Below the pieces are notes generated by a model. It saw nothing but the letters and a program-made list of their open reading frames with translations. It did not search any database and was not told where the DNA came from. Shown here piece by piece: positions 1 to 9,236 of a stretch of 64,000 bases of DNA (positions within the stretch are counted from its first letter, which is position 1; each line of letters starts with the position of its first letter). A program made the position numbers and the translations under genes. The stretch covers positions 1-64,000 of the forward strand of contig CACYHG010000001.1 of the NCBI GenBank assembly GCA_902774175.1, in the 5' to 3' direction. Origin of the DNA: an uncultured Bacteroidota bacterium. Lineage in GTDB: Bacteria > Bacteroidota > Bacteroidia > Bacteroidales > WCHB1-69.

Positions 1-98
1 ATGACCGTGATCCCCTCGCGGATCAGCGTCCCCTTTACGGGATCGATCTTAATCTCAGTGGTGTCCGGAACCTGTTTTATGCAAACTATAATCTTCAT
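1..98 (-). CDS. etfB: Electron transfer flavoprotein beta subunit, N-terminal fragment
   Basis: Only the first 32 codons are inside the window; the gene continues past base 1. The peptide opens [19 protein letters not shown], the standard opening of EtfB/FixA. A strong Shine-Dalgarno (AGGAGG, read on the minus strand just upstream of the ATG at 96-98) overlaps the stop codon of the acyl-CoA dehydrogenase gene, which points to translational coupling. By family knowledge EtfB pairs with EtfA and carries electrons to or from butyryl-CoA dehydrogenase; in anaerobes the Bcd-Etf complex can bifurcate electrons. Whether this one bifurcates cannot be judged from the fragment. Confidence 0.88.
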   Translation of the reverse strand, partial: MKIIVCIKQVPDTTEIKIDPVKGTLIREGITV

Positions 99-107
99 GC
101 TCCCCTC

Positions 108-1247
108 CTATTTTAACAAATGACCGGCTATCACCATCCGCTGTACCTCGGAAGTGCCTTCGTAAATCTCCGTGATTTTCGCATCGCGCATCATACGCTC
201 CACCGGATATTCGCGCGTGTAGCCGTAACCGCCGTGGAACTGCACCGCCTTGGTGGTCATCTCCATCGCGGTCTCGGCTGCAAACAGCTTGGCCATGGCC
301 GCATCCTTGGTGTAGGGCAGCTTCATGTCCTTTTTCCATGCCGCGCTGCGCACCAGAAAACGGGCGGCCTGGATTTTTGTCTCCAGGTCGGCCAGCTGGA
401 ACTGCGTGTTCTGGAACGAGGCGATGCTCGCGCCGAACTGCTTGCGCTCCTTGGTATATTTCACTGTCTCGTCCATTGCCCCTTGCGCGATGCCGAGAGC
501 CTGAGCGGCGATGCCGATGCGTCCGCCGTCAAGGGTCTTCATGGCCAAGTTGAAACCCTTGCCCATGACACCCAGCAGGTTTTCCTTCGGCACGATGCAG
601 TTTTCAAAAATCAGCTCGCAGGTGGCCGAGCCGCGGATGCCCATCTTGGCCTCCTTCTTGCCGATGCTGAATCCGGGGAAACCCTTCTCCACGATGAAGG
701 CTGAAATGCCCTTCACCCCTTTCGACTTGTCGGTCATGGCCATCACGATGAAAACGTCGGCGTAGGCGGCGTTGGTGATGAAAATCTTGGTGCCGTTCAG
801 CACCCAGTGGTCACCGGCATCCTCCGCCACCGTCTGCTGCATTGCGGCATCGGTTCCGGCATTGGGTTCGGTAAGGCCGAAAGCCCCAATCCATTCGCCC
901 GAAGCCAGTTTGGGAAGATATTTCTGTTTCTGCTCCTCGGTGCCGTTCTCCAGAATCGGAGCCATGCAGAGCGAAGTGTGGGCGGAGAGGATCACTCCGG
1001 TCGTGGCGCACACACGCGAAATCTCCTCCACCGCACGGATGTACATCTGGACGTTACCTCCGGCTCCGCCGTATTCCTTCGGGACGGGAATGCCCATAAT
1101 CCCCAATTCCGCCATCTTTTGGACGGTCTCCATCGGGAAGCGTTCCTGCTCATCCACTTCGGCTGCCAAAGGCTTCACCTCATTTTCCGCAAACGAACGG
1201 ATCATCTGCAGAAAAAGCTCTTCTGTCTTTGAATTGCTGAAATCCAT
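108..1247 (-). CDS. bcd: Acyl-CoA dehydrogenase, probable butyryl-CoA dehydrogenase
   Basis: The 379-residue protein has the full length of the short-chain acyl-CoA dehydrogenase family. Visible motifs include the FAD/substrate-binding FGLTEPNAGTDA near residue 125, GRIGIAAQALGIAQG, and the C-terminal YEGTSEVQR, whose first Glu is the catalytic base in short-chain enzymes. It sits directly upstream of etfB (9 bp between the reading frames, with the SD inside the stop region), so it should work as a Bcd-Etf complex reducing crotonyl-CoA to butyryl-CoA, the last redox step of lysine fermentation. hbd lies upstream, separated by a repeat-filled 163-bp... spacer region of under 100 bp. Exact chain-length preference is inferred from context. 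Confidence 0.9.
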   Translation of the reverse strand: MDFSNSKTEELFLQMIRSFAENEVKPLAAEVDEQERFPMETVQKMAELGIMGIPVPKEYGGAGGNVQMYIRAVEEISRVCATTGVILSAHTSLCMAPILENGTEEQKQKYLPKLASGEWIGAFGLTEPNAGTDAAMQQTVAEDAGDHWVLNGTKIFITNAAYADVFIVMAMTDKSKGVKGISAFIVEKGFPGFSIGKKEAKMGIRGSATCELIFENCIVPKENLLGVMGKGFNLAMKTLDGGRIGIAAQALGIAQGAMDETVKYTKERKQFGASIASFQNTQFQLADLETKIQAARFLVRSAAWKKDMKLPYTKDAAMAKLFAAETAMEMTTKAVQFHGGYGYTREYPVERMMRDAKITEIYEGTSEVQRMVIAGHLLK

Positions 1248-1264
1248 TTTTTAGTTTTTTTTTA

Positions 1265-1339
1265 AGAATACAGAATATAGAAGTTAGAAGTTAGAATTGG
1301 CAACCATTCTGTCTTCTATCTTCTGACTTCTGTCTTCTA
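1265..1339. repeat. Inverted cluster of AGAAGNC heptad repeats
   Basis: The spacer between hbd and bcd is made of degenerate 7-bp units (AGAAGTC, AGAAGAT, AGAAGAC, AGAAGTT). Units on one side of a short centre (around 1297-1306) are in inverse orientation to those on the other, so the transcript could fold into a long imperfect hairpin. Similar heptads recur at 56534-56570, so this is a dispersed family. It could act as a weak terminator or mRNA stabiliser between the two genes; nothing in the sequence decides that. Confidence 0.7.
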
Positions 1340-1343
1340 CCAA

Positions 1344-2180
1344 TTAATACTTATAGAATCCTTCGCCAGTTTTGCGTCCAAGCAGTCCGGCACGCACCAT
1401 CTTGCGCAGCAGCGGGTGCGGACGGTATTTCGGGTCGCCGAACTCCTTGTAAAGCACCTCCATGATGGCAAGGTTCACATCGTTGCCGATCAGGTCGGCC
1501 AACGCCAGCGGACCCATCGGATGGTTGGCACCCAACATCATGCACTTGTCGATGTCCTCGGCGGAGGCGATGCCGTCGGCCAGGATACCGACCGCCTCGT
1601 TGATCATCGGAATCAGTATGCGGTTGACCACGAAACCCGGAGCCTCCTTAACCTCCACGGGCTGCTTGCCGATGGAAGTGGCTAACTCAACTATGCATCT
1701 GGTCACCTCGTCGCTGGTGAGCTGCCCTTTGATGACCTCGACCAATGCCATGCGGTCGGCGGGGTTGAAGAAGTGCATGCCGATGAACTGTGTGGGACGG
1801 CTGGTGCAGGCTGCAATCTCCGTAATCGACAGCGAGGATGAGTTGGTGGCGAAAATGGCCTCCGGCTTGCAGATTTTGTCAAGCTCCATGAAGACATCCT
1901 TCTTCAGCTGCATCTCCTCCACAGCGGCCTCAATCACAAGGTCGGCATCGGCGAATGTGGCGTAGTCGGTGGTGGTGGTGATGTTCGACAGCAGCGCATC
2001 GACGGCCTCCTGGGTCATCTTGCCCTTCTCCACCAGTTTGGCATATCCTTTTGAAATGGAGGCCATCGCCTTGTCAAGGCTGGCCTGCGTGCGGCTCTTC
2101 ATGACCACCGGCATCTTGGCGGCAAACGCCTTAACAATGCCCTTGGCCATCGTTCCTGTTCCTATGACGTATATTTTCAT
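1344..2180 (-). CDS. hbd: 3-hydroxybutyryl-CoA dehydrogenase
   Basis: The protein (278 residues from the ATG at 2178-2180) begins [19 protein letters not shown], a Rossmann NAD-binding loop, and carries [11 protein letters not shown] followed by [17 protein letters not shown], where the His of HFFNP is the catalytic base of this family. The C-terminal domain has the usual [16 protein letters not shown]. An upstream in-frame extension of 24 residues is possible but has no family match, so the ATG start is preferred. It interconverts acetoacetyl-CoA and 3-hydroxybutyryl-CoA, and together with the crotonase at 9.2 kb links the acetyl-CoA branch to crotonyl-CoA and butyrate. Confidence 0.92.
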   Translation of the reverse strand: MKIYVIGTGTMAKGIVKAFAAKMPVVMKSRTQASLDKAMASISKGYAKLVEKGKMTQEAVDALLSNITTTTDYATFADADLVIEAAVEEMQLKKDVFMELDKICKPEAIFATNSSSLSITEIAACTSRPTQFIGMHFFNPADRMALVEVIKGQLTSDEVTRCIVELATSIGKQPVEVKEAPGFVVNRILIPMINEAVGILADGIASAEDIDKCMMLGANHPMGPLALADLIGNDVNLAIMEVLYKEFGDPKYRPHPLLRKMVRAGLLGRKTGEGFYKY

Positions 2181-2226
2181 CTTGTATGGTTTTGGTTTAT
2201 GAATAATTTCATCTGAAAATAATTTG

Positions 2227-2234
2227 CAAATATC
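2227..2234 (-). promoter_or_regulatory. Possible -7 box for hbd
   Basis: On the minus strand this reads GATATTTG followed by CAAAT. It matches the Bacteroides -7 consensus TAnnTTTG except for the first base and lies about 45 bp upstream of the hbd start. The same TTTGCAAA core occurs in the better boxes of this window. No convincing -33 box was seen. Confidence 0.35.
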
Positions 2235-2306
2235 CACAAAAAACCAATACAAATCCCCTCCGCAGGAAGAATGTTTTCAACATTTTTTCATTATTCACAC
2301 GGATTT

Positions 2307-2334
2307 GTAGAGACGTGGCGCGCCGCGTCTCTAC
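2307..2334. repeat. 28-bp palindromic repeat (GTAGAGACG family)
   Basis: A near-perfect palindrome, GTAGAGACG-N10-CGTCTCTAC, sits 18 bp past the stop of the giant beta-helix gene. It is the exact reverse complement of the copy at 13187-13214, and both are flanked on the CGTCTCTAC side by CATTGCGTA, so the unit is longer than the palindrome. It would form a strong RNA hairpin but no T-run follows, so it is not a classic terminator. Confidence 0.85.
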
Positions 2335-2352
2335 AACATTGCGTACCTACAA

Positions 2353-5300
2353 TCAATAAACCAGCACCTTTTTCGGCGCAAAACGGCCCACACGGACAAA
2401 ATAGACACCCTGCACCGGCATTACCAACCGCTGGTTGTCACCGCATTCCACCCTACAGACGATTTGTCCGGCCGTGTTGAACACCCATGCGGTGCGGCCC
2501 GCCGCACCTATTATGAATATATCACGTCCGTAGCTATAAACATTTATGCCCGCAGACTGTAACGGATCCTGTTCCGGCACAACAACATCCAGTTGTGAGG
2601 AATCGATGAAGGTATAGCAGCCTATCGTCGTACTGGAAGGCCTGAAAAAACCGTTGATGTCCCTCGACACCAAAAGCAGTGACGGACAGGCCAGCTCCAC
2701 GGGATTGCCAAGCTCCAGCCCCACTGCGGTATCGACAAACTGCGGCGTGACAGAGAGGCTGTGGCTGTCCTGCCGTGTAAAACGGACGAACTCCTCAAGC
2801 CCGAAATTCTTCCCGCACACGTTGGCCGCATACTTGGATGAGACCAGGTTGTTCCATGAACGCAAACCGAGGGACGGGCCATAGGCACTGTCCTGAATGT
2901 AAAGCGCGTAACCGCTGCCTACACCATCTGCACAAAAAAGATTCCGGCTCATATTGCTCCTGGTTCCGGTTCCGATAGTGGACAAGTACATGGCATAGGC
3001 AATGCCGGTGTTATACACCAAAACGCTGTTGTGATGCAGCTCCACACGGGTGTGGCCGCCGGAGAGGTAAATCCCGTATTTCTTACAGCTGCCGTATCCG
3101 CCAGACACGCGCACCTCGTTGTTGGTGACAATGGTTGAAACGGTGTCATAGTCATCTCCGGTATTCAAACTGTATTTGATGCAATGCAGGTACAACCCCC
3201 ACCCGTTGTTGCGGCTGCAGACATACAGCCTGTTGCCGTCAATGGTGTCCATCCCTCTGTAGTAATTGGTATACAATCCGTAATAAGTGTTGCTGTTGGA
3301 ACTGTATCCTGGAATGCCGGTGAGCCCGTAACGGCTGACGATGGTGTTGTGGCTGATGCTCGGATAGTTCCCGTAATAGGCAGTGTAGATTCCGGCATAA
3401 TAGGCATAGGTCAGACGATTGCTGTCGATAATGGCGGAGGGGATGTCGTTGCTGTCACTGCATGCCGCGTAGGCCATATAAATGTTATAGTAGCCTCCTG
3501 ACAGGTTATTTCCTATCAAACGGATATTTTCCAGACTGTATATTCTGCTGTTGCTGTTGGCATATTCGTCACCGTAGGTGATGCACCTGCAGTTCCTGTC
3601 GGTTGAGGTGGAGCAGGCGTACATGTTACAGTGGCGGAAAGTTAGATGTGAACAGTTTTTCTCCAGTTTCACACCGATGGTTCCGCTAACACTGTCCCCG
3701 AAAGAGAGGCTCTGGAATGTGACGAAAGGAAGATTTATGCAGAGTAGCGCGGCCCCATCCTTCAACGGTTCAAAAACCACTTGCGCCCCCTCCTCCGCCT
3801 GTAGGGTGACATTGTTTGTGACACTTGTGCCCGGAATGGTGTCGGAGAGGCGCAACGCCCCATAATTGCCGGAACGGAGCCTCATCACCACAGGCCCGGC
3901 GACCCCACAATGGTACAGAGCATCCTTCATCACCTCCGGGTCATCAAAATCGGCCTTTGCGCCGCCGACCGTATAACTGCCAGCCGCAAGTGTGCCGCCG
4001 CAGACGAATTTGTCAAGGATTGCCGTGTCGTTTGCATGGTCGGCATCGTCCGACAGGTTCGGTTTCTCCACCCATGCCACAAGACGGTTGCGGGTGAACA
4101 CCCCTGCGGTGTAGCTTCCGATAATGACCGTGTCGCAACCGCCGAAGCCCAATCTGCCCTTCCATCTGAAATCGGCCTGACGCACGCCGTTTGCGCTCCA
4201 CCGGATGGTGACTTCCGTCAGCGTGTCCGCACTGAGGTTGTGTAATGTGACGCATAACGGGACGCTGTTCCCGCTCTGCAGCGCAGTGCCGGCGAAATCA
4301 TACAGCGCGGCATCCATTGCGCCGTTTGGGAGCGGCATGGCCTGGTTTGCCCCCATGGTGGTGAGCAGCACACGCCCCTTCCCATGGATGTCATACTTTA
4401 CCGCATCCGTGCGCAGCAGCAGCTGGCGGCCTTCCATCCGGAGGTCCAGCACGGAAGAGGTGTCCGCATAGATGGGTTCCACGCTCACACTGTGGGTGTC
4501 CGTTTCCAGATAGTTCTGAAAATCGGAAATGGAGGCATAGCCTTTACCGACCATTCTCATCAGAACGCTCCCACCATGGTTGTAGAAGTTGTTGTAGTCC
4601 GAAACAAAACCCCAAACTTCAGAACTGCCATCACCGGTAAGGTCAATGGCCGGAGCCTGCATGACATCAATGACATTGCCCCGCAAGACTGTCATGCCTC
4701 TGGAGTCTCCGGAATGCCTGTATCCGCACACGGCACCTTCCCCACTGACACGGACAGTGTTATGGAAAAAGCACAATCTGTTTGAAGTGGATCTGACCCC
4801 GTAACCCTGATACATCCGGATGCAGTTGTTGGCAATCAGGGCAGAACCCCTCCCGCCATAACGGTTTAGATAGTTCAGCGACATGCCGTATGTTCTGCTG
4901 GCATACATGGCGTGGCGGTGTCTGATGTCGATAAGGTTGCCGACAATACTGTCCGCCTGGACCCATTGCAGCTCCATCCCGCAAAAGGCAAGGGAATCGG
5001 TATTGGCGAACCTGGATGCAAGCCGGTTATGGCTGCAGCTGGCAAGATGCACCGCATACAGGGAAACCGGCGAATTGCTTTGTCCGCTGATTTCATTATG
5101 GTCCACCATCACATTTTTACAGACAACGTTGGCCGCCAAGCCCGAAACAATCACTCCGGCATAGCCCCCACGGATGAGGTTCCCGGCAATGCAGATATTA
5201 TGGCAACACTCGTTATCAGGGAGATATTCATTGTATGTGGAGATGCCGTAGCATTTGCTTTTACCCTTGCCGACCGTATCGCAGAGCAGGTTGTTGTGCA

Positions 5301-7404
5301 GGATGTCGATGTCGCCGCATCCGTTGTTGAGCTGCACCACGGAGCCGGATTGGGAAAGCAGTTGCAGTCCCATGTTTTTCAGGGTGAAACCGTGGATGTC
5401 CCGGCCGATGGTCAGGACCGTTCCGCTGTCGGACACAAGAACGCTGTTACGGTCTTCCGAAACGGAGGTCAGGGTGAGGCGGTGGCTCCCCATGGCCTTT
5501 CCTATGTTGGAGATGTCCATGCTCCCGCGATAGGTGCCCTCCTCCAGGGCGATGGTGATGTCACGCTCCACGCCGCACTCCCTTATCCGCCGCAGGATGA
5601 TGCCGAAATCTTCAAAGGCGAAGTCAGCACTGGCGGAAGGTCCCACAACATAGGTTCCCCCCATAGGCCTGTCGCAGATCACACGGCTGTGGAAAATGGT
5701 ATCGTTCAACGAATTGATGTCGCCCTCCATGCTTATGGCCGCAATGAAATCGTGCAACCCGTCCGAAAGCTGGAAGCTGCCGATGGAGATGGTGTCCGCT
5801 TGTTGGAACGCCAATGGGACGGCAGGCCGGTAAGTGAACTCCGGACAACTTGTACGGTCAATCACCAGGCGGATGGCTGCCTTCCGGATTGGCTTCAGAC
5901 CCATGTTACGGACAACCACTTTCAAAGGGACGTATCCGGAAGAGGAGAGCTTCTCCATGTCGGCAAACCCCTCCAGCATGGCATCTGTGGAATCGGGGCT
6001 GAGCATGTGGCAGCCCATGGCCGTCCTCCTGTCCCTCAAAAAACCGTCGATATCCCTGCCAACGCTGTAAAAGGCGGGGCAGGTGAAACGTGTGGAGTTA
6101 CCTATCTCCAAGCTTACGCTGTCCCTCCAGTCAGGCGCGACGGACAAGGAATGGCGGTCGCAGCTGCTGTCAACCTTCCGGATATCATCCATCGAGGCCA
6201 TGTTGCCGTTCAGATAGGCAAGCCAGGCACCGTCGCTGTAGTAGTTGTTGTAATCCCTGTCGAACCTGAATTTGTTGATATAGTAGTCGGAAATGTACAG
6301 GGGGTAGCCGTCATTGCCGCTGTTTGCAAATATGTTGTTCCGGATGACAGGGTAAAGGCTTGGCGTAACTACAGATGTGGTGAAGCCGTAGGCCGGCGCG
6401 GAGGATTGTGTGAAAATGGTATTGTGCACAACATGCACCGGCAATTGGGTACTCTGGCTTGAAATTCCGTAAACGGATTTTTGCCCGTTCACAAAAATTT
6501 CGTTGTTTGCGATGAGCATTGTGTCCCTTCCTGTTTCGGTATATAATCCCATGAAATACATGCCATAGGCATCGCCCTTGGTTTTGATGCGGATACGGTT
6601 GCCCTCCACTTTGCGCCAACAGGAGCCATATTGGGAATTTACGCCCTGGAATGAGACCGCCCCGCTGCCATGTGTCACCCTGTTGTGCGAAAAACTTCTG
6701 ACTGTGCAGTAATAGTAGGTGTGGACACCGCAGCTGAAGGCCTCACACAATGTGTTGCTGTCGATGGTGACACCCCGGCAGTAGCTCATGGCAGCACCTC
6801 CGCCGCAAGCGTAGTAGAGGTAGAAATTCTGGGCTCCGCCCTCAATGATGTTGTCAATAAAACGGACATTGTCCAGCATGTGTTCGCTGTTGGGGATACC
6901 CGTATAGCTTACCGCGCTGTAAATATCCTGATTGGAGGCCGGAGCCACAATCCGGCAATGGCGGAACTCCACATCGGTCAGGCTGCTGTCCATTTTCACA
7001 CCTGCCAGCTGGCCGTCAAAGGTGATGTTCCGGAATACAAGGTGGGCGGTATTGGCCAATGCGAGGGCGTAGCCACGGACAAAACGGACGCTGTCGCGGC
7101 ACCGGCTGGCGGAACAGAAGGTGACCCTGTTCCGTTCGCTCGCCCCAGGGATGGTGTCATGGATTGAAAAGCCAAAATAGAAGAGCCCGTTCCGGACGCG
7201 CATCTCCACAGGGCCGCTCACGCCGCACTTCAACAGGCAGCCGACCGCCTCCTCCACGGAAAGGAAATCCGACAGGCTGTCGCCCACGTAATAGATGCCG
7301 TTCAACGCACTGTCACAACCGCTTCGCGTAACGGCGGGGTTCCCCCGCTGGGAGAACACAGGGCAGCATGCGCAAAGCATGACCCATACTAACAATTTTT
7401 TCAT
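2353..7404 (-). CDS. Giant secreted beta-helix protein with T9SS sorting domain
   Basis: This 1683-residue protein begins with a signal peptide (MKKLLVWVMLCACCPVFSQ). It then has three modules that each open with a short Cys-Gly-x-Tyr-x-Val-Gly segment followed by a CG-x-x-GPV-like strand (starting near residues 30, 580 and 1130), run into a long right-handed beta-helix-like stretch rich in N, S and YG turns, and end with a D-I-[DN]-G-F-x-R segment. CARDB-like domains link the modules. The last ~70 residues (from about 1615) end in GVYFVRVGRFAPKKVLVY, a type A T9SS sorting domain. It is thus predicted to be exported through the outer membrane and anchored on the surface or released. No enzymatic motif was seen; an adhesin or matrix role is only inferred. 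It is related to the larger protein at 13.2-23.0 kb. Confidence 0.85.
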   Translation of the reverse strand: MKKLLVWVMLCACCPVFSQRGNPAVTRSGCDSALNGIYYVGDSLSDFLSVEEAVGCLLKCGVSGPVEMRVRNGLFYFGFSIHDTIPGASERNRVTFCSASRCRDSVRFVRGYALALANTAHLVFRNITFDGQLAGVKMDSSLTDVEFRHCRIVAPASNQDIYSAVSYTGIPNSEHMLDNVRFIDNIIEGGAQNFYLYYACGGGAAMSYCRGVTIDSNTLCEAFSCGVHTYYYCTVRSFSHNRVTHGSGAVSFQGVNSQYGSCWRKVEGNRIRIKTKGDAYGMYFMGLYTETGRDTMLIANNEIFVNGQKSVYGISSQSTQLPVHVVHNTIFTQSSAPAYGFTTSVVTPSLYPVIRNNIFANSGNDGYPLYISDYYINKFRFDRDYNNYYSDGAWLAYLNGNMASMDDIRKVDSSCDRHSLSVAPDWRDSVSLEIGNSTRFTCPAFYSVGRDIDGFLRDRRTAMGCHMLSPDSTDAMLEGFADMEKLSSSGYVPLKVVVRNMGLKPIRKAAIRLVIDRTSCPEFTYRPAVPLAFQQADTISIGSFQLSDGLHDFIAAISMEGDINSLNDTIFHSRVICDRPMGGTYVVGPSASADFAFEDFGIILRRIRECGVERDITIALEEGTYRGSMDISNIGKAMGSHRLTLTSVSEDRNSVLVSDSGTVLTIGRDIHGFTLKNMGLQLLSQSGSVVQLNNGCGDIDILHNNLLCDTVGKGKSKCYGISTYNEYLPDNECCHNICIAGNLIRGGYAGVIVSGLAANVVCKNVMVDHNEISGQSNSPVSLYAVHLASCSHNRLASRFANTDSLAFCGMELQWVQADSIVGNLIDIRHRHAMYASRTYGMSLNYLNRYGGRGSALIANNCIRMYQGYGVRSTSNRLCFFHNTVRVSGEGAVCGYRHSGDSRGMTVLRGNVIDVMQAPAIDLTGDGSSEVWGFVSDYNNFYNHGGSVLMRMVGKGYASISDFQNYLETDTHSVSVEPIYADTSSVLDLRMEGRQLLLRTDAVKYDIHGKGRVLLTTMGANQAMPLPNGAMDAALYDFAGTALQSGNSVPLCVTLHNLSADTLTEVTIRWSANGVRQADFRWKGRLGFGGCDTVIIGSYTAGVFTRNRLVAWVEKPNLSDDADHANDTAILDKFVCGGTLAAGSYTVGGAKADFDDPEVMKDALYHCGVAGPVVMRLRSGNYGALRLSDTIPGTSVTNNVTLQAEEGAQVVFEPLKDGAALLCINLPFVTFQSLSFGDSVSGTIGVKLEKNCSHLTFRHCNMYACSTSTDRNCRCITYGDEYANSNSRIYSLENIRLIGNNLSGGYYNIYMAYAACSDSNDIPSAIIDSNRLTYAYYAGIYTAYYGNYPSISHNTIVSRYGLTGIPGYSSNSNTYYGLYTNYYRGMDTIDGNRLYVCSRNNGWGLYLHCIKYSLNTGDDYDTVSTIVTNNEVRVSGGYGSCKKYGIYLSGGHTRVELHHNSVLVYNTGIAYAMYLSTIGTGTRSNMSRNLFCADGVGSGYALYIQDSAYGPSLGLRSWNNLVSSKYAANVCGKNFGLEEFVRFTRQDSHSLSVTPQFVDTAVGLELGNPVELACPSLLLVSRDINGFFRPSSTTIGCYTFIDSSQLDVVVPEQDPLQSAGINVYSYGRDIFIIGAAGRTAWVFNTAGQIVCRVECGDNQRLVMPVQGVYFVRVGRFAPKKVLVY

Positions 7405-7419
7405 TGTAAAATATTTTTT

Positions 7420-7944
7420 CTATTCATTTAACCGCCAAACATCATCCCCAGCTTTGACTTCGGAAATCCCTTTCCCTCTGATGACAACCACCCTGTCATT
7501 CCCCTTCTCCAAAACCACTGTGTCTCCAACTGTTTTTGAAAAGTTCCCGGAAAAAGGGTCGCCGTTGAATTCTTTCTCCATGTCAATGTCATGCGTTGTG
7601 CCTGTTCTAAATTTGCAACTGCAAACCATTTTTAATGTGGAAATACGCGTATACATGGTTCCATATATGGAAAAGTTTTCTGAATGAATGGTAAAATACA
7701 TGTCACGGTTATGTACATCCCCGCATTTGCATGTGTATGACAAATATTCTGTTTCTGGCACGACTATATCTAAAACTTTGCCTGACATCAGATGGTTGCT
7801 GTCGTTCACAAACGTTATCTCCTGATTTTCCACATAAGGGAAGTATGCTCTCAAATCATGCGGAAACGCAAGATATTCCTTTTTGCAGGATGTGACAATC
7901 CCGCTAATAGACAGGACAAATAATGCTATAACTACTTTTTTCAT
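7420..7944 (-). CDS. Small putative lipoprotein of unknown function
   Basis: I do not recognise the family. The start at 7944 is preferred over an in-frame start 75 bp upstream because it is preceded by a clear AGGAGG and begins a lipoprotein signal, MKKVVIALFVLSISGIVTSC, with Cys as the lipidated residue. The 174-residue protein contains a CKCGD segment and a central ISTLKMVCSCKF strand region, and looks beta-rich. It lies 15 bp upstream of the giant T9SS gene and is probably co-transcribed with it, so a role tied to that surface protein is possible but unproven. Confidence 0.72.
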   Translation of the reverse strand: MKKVVIALFVLSISGIVTSCKKEYLAFPHDLRAYFPYVENQEITFVNDSNHLMSGKVLDIVVPETEYLSYTCKCGDVHNRDMYFTIHSENFSIYGTMYTRISTLKMVCSCKFRTGTTHDIDMEKEFNGDPFSGNFSKTVGDTVVLEKGNDRVVVIRGKGISEVKAGDDVWRLNE

Positions 7945-8116
7945 CTCATTCCTCCTTTTATTTTGAATCAGATTGTTTGCTGCACATAGATAATTTGACA
8001 AAAAGATATTTTTCTGCATATCGGTGTTATTTTAACGTTTGACAATGATAAAACGTTTCAGACCCCCGAAAAATTACAGGCCGCAGGATTTTTTTTTGAT
8101 TTTATAATATTATAAT

Positions 8117-8144
8117 GTAGAGACGCAAAATTTTGCGTCTCTAC
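8117..8144. repeat. 28-bp palindromic repeat (GTAGAGACG family)
   Basis: A perfect 28-bp palindrome with arms GTAGAGACGCAAAA and its complement, lying in the 286-bp spacer between the small lipoprotein gene and the flavodoxin-like gene. It is followed 19 bp later by a second copy with a different core, which shows that the outer 9 bp are conserved while the inner 10 bp co-vary to keep pairing. Confidence 0.88.
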
Positions 8145-8163
8145 AACCCAACGTAGGGACGAT

Positions 8164-8191
8164 GTAGAGACGGTGCATGCACCGTCTCTAC
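8164..8191. repeat. 28-bp palindromic repeat (GTAGAGACG family)
   Basis: A perfect palindrome with core GTGCATGCAC. Its flank (cgtagggacgat on the left) resembles the left flank of the copy at 13187, consistent with a larger inverted unit whose outer arm reaches the stop codon region of the flavodoxin-like gene. Confidence 0.88.
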
Positions 8192-8230
8192 ATTTAAAAA
8201 CAAAACCGGAACGACACCGTGCGTGCGTTC

Positions 8231-9073
8231 CTACCGCACCACCTTCGTGAACACCGGCGGTTCCCCATTGGCCACCGTCACGTACACCTGAATTTCACCG
8301 GCGGGCGGCATTTTGGAATCCTCGCGAGGAAGGTCTACGGCCGTGAAGAGATATTCCACCCCTTCCGGAATGCTGCGGGATGCGACCGCAATGGCCTTGG
8401 CGTGCAGCATCGGATAACCGTCCACGGCGGCATCGAAAACGGCAGACTCCTCCGCGCTCACCAGATGCTGCTCCGGGAAGGCCTCAGGCTGCACATATTC
8501 CCCTTCAATAAAGCCGCCTGCCATCAGGAACTGCTCCACCTCCTTCGGCATGGCCGCCATGCGGGCGGCGCGCACACCGTAGCCGGGCAGCAGCTCGGCT
8601 TCCGGCTGCTTCGCCTGCAGCTCCTTCACACTCGACTCCAGTCCTCCGCTGCCGAAGGTGCAGAACGGGACCACCTTTTTCCCGCCCAGGTCCACACTGT
8701 CGAGGAGGGTGGCCACAGGCGGCGCATAGGTGCCGAACCATACAGGATAACCCAAAAAGACAATGTCGTATTGGGAAAGGTCTGATTTCAACGGGCGGAT
8801 TTTTGGCAGCACACCCTGCTCACGCTCCTTCATGCAGCGTCCGATGGTCGCCTGGAAATCCCCGTCGTAGGGCTCCACAGCGACAATCTCCTCCATGTCG
8901 GCGTTAAGCAGGCGGGCAATCTCCCCGGCCACCGCCTTGGTGTTACCGGTCTGGGAGTAATACAGCACCAGCACTTTCGGTGTTTTTTCCTCTGTTGTCC
9001 CCTTTTTACTGCCGCAGGAGACGGCGGTCACGGTCACGGTCGCAAGGACCAGCATAAGTTTTGTGGTTTTCAT
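8231..9073 (-). CDS. Flavodoxin-domain lipoprotein
   Basis: The 280-residue protein starts with a lipoprotein signal (MKTTKLMLVLATVTVTAVSC, Cys 20). The mature part holds a flavodoxin fold: VLVLYYSQTGNTKAVAGEIA (FMN phosphate loop SQTGNT), the W-containing GYPVWFGTYAPP loop, and FCTFGSGGLESSV. The last ~80 residues contain a VAVASRSIPEGVEYLFTAV segment outside the flavodoxin core. Most flavodoxins are cytoplasmic, so a lipidated, envelope-located one is notable; similar secreted flavodoxin-like proteins occur in Bacteroidales. The electron partner is unknown. Confidence 0.82.
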   Translation of the reverse strand: MKTTKLMLVLATVTVTAVSCGSKKGTTEEKTPKVLVLYYSQTGNTKAVAGEIARLLNADMEEIVAVEPYDGDFQATIGRCMKEREQGVLPKIRPLKSDLSQYDIVFLGYPVWFGTYAPPVATLLDSVDLGGKKVVPFCTFGSGGLESSVKELQAKQPEAELLPGYGVRAARMAAMPKEVEQFLMAGGFIEGEYVQPEAFPEQHLVSAEESAVFDAAVDGYPMLHAKAIAVASRSIPEGVEYLFTAVDLPREDSKMPPAGEIQVYVTVANGEPPVFTKVVR

Positions 9074-9088
9074 AGTGGTTTTTTTTTA

Positions 9089-9236
9089 GAGACGCCATGA
9101 TATGACGTCTTTACTTGAGAGACGCCATGTGGTGACGTCTTTACTTGAGTGACTGAGACGCCATGATATGACGTCTTTACGATGAGACGCCATGTGGTGA
9201 CGTCACTACTGAGACGCCATGAGATGACGTCTTTAC
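9089..9236. repeat. Array of five 26-bp imperfect palindromes
   Basis: Five copies of a 26-bp unit (starts at 9089, 9119, 9155, 9184 and 9211) read GAGACGCCATG, a variable 3-base centre, then TGACGTCTTTAC or a close variant. Spacers are 4, 10, 3 and 1 bp. Centres alternate between ATA-type and TGG-type. Each unit is an imperfect hairpin related to the 28-bp GTAGAGACG family. The last unit runs into the crotonase gene and supplies its stop codon. Confidence 0.88.

Noticed and set aside
2181-2252. Twenty-four-residue N-terminal extension of Hbd
   Set aside because: The Rossmann domain of this family begins at the internal Met, and the extension overlaps the likely promoter region.
2307-2334. 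Calling each 28-bp palindrome a rho-independent terminator
   Set aside because: The hairpins are strong but are not followed by T-runs on the transcribed strand.
4912-6462. Long open frame on the plus strand opposite the 1683-residue protein
   Set aside because: The translated sequence is low in recognisable motifs and mirrors the codon structure of the real gene; the minus-strand frame has a signal peptide and sorting domain.
9089-9236. Possible CRISPR array
   Set aside because: Repeats are 26 bp but the spacers are only 1-10 bp, and there are no cas genes nearby.
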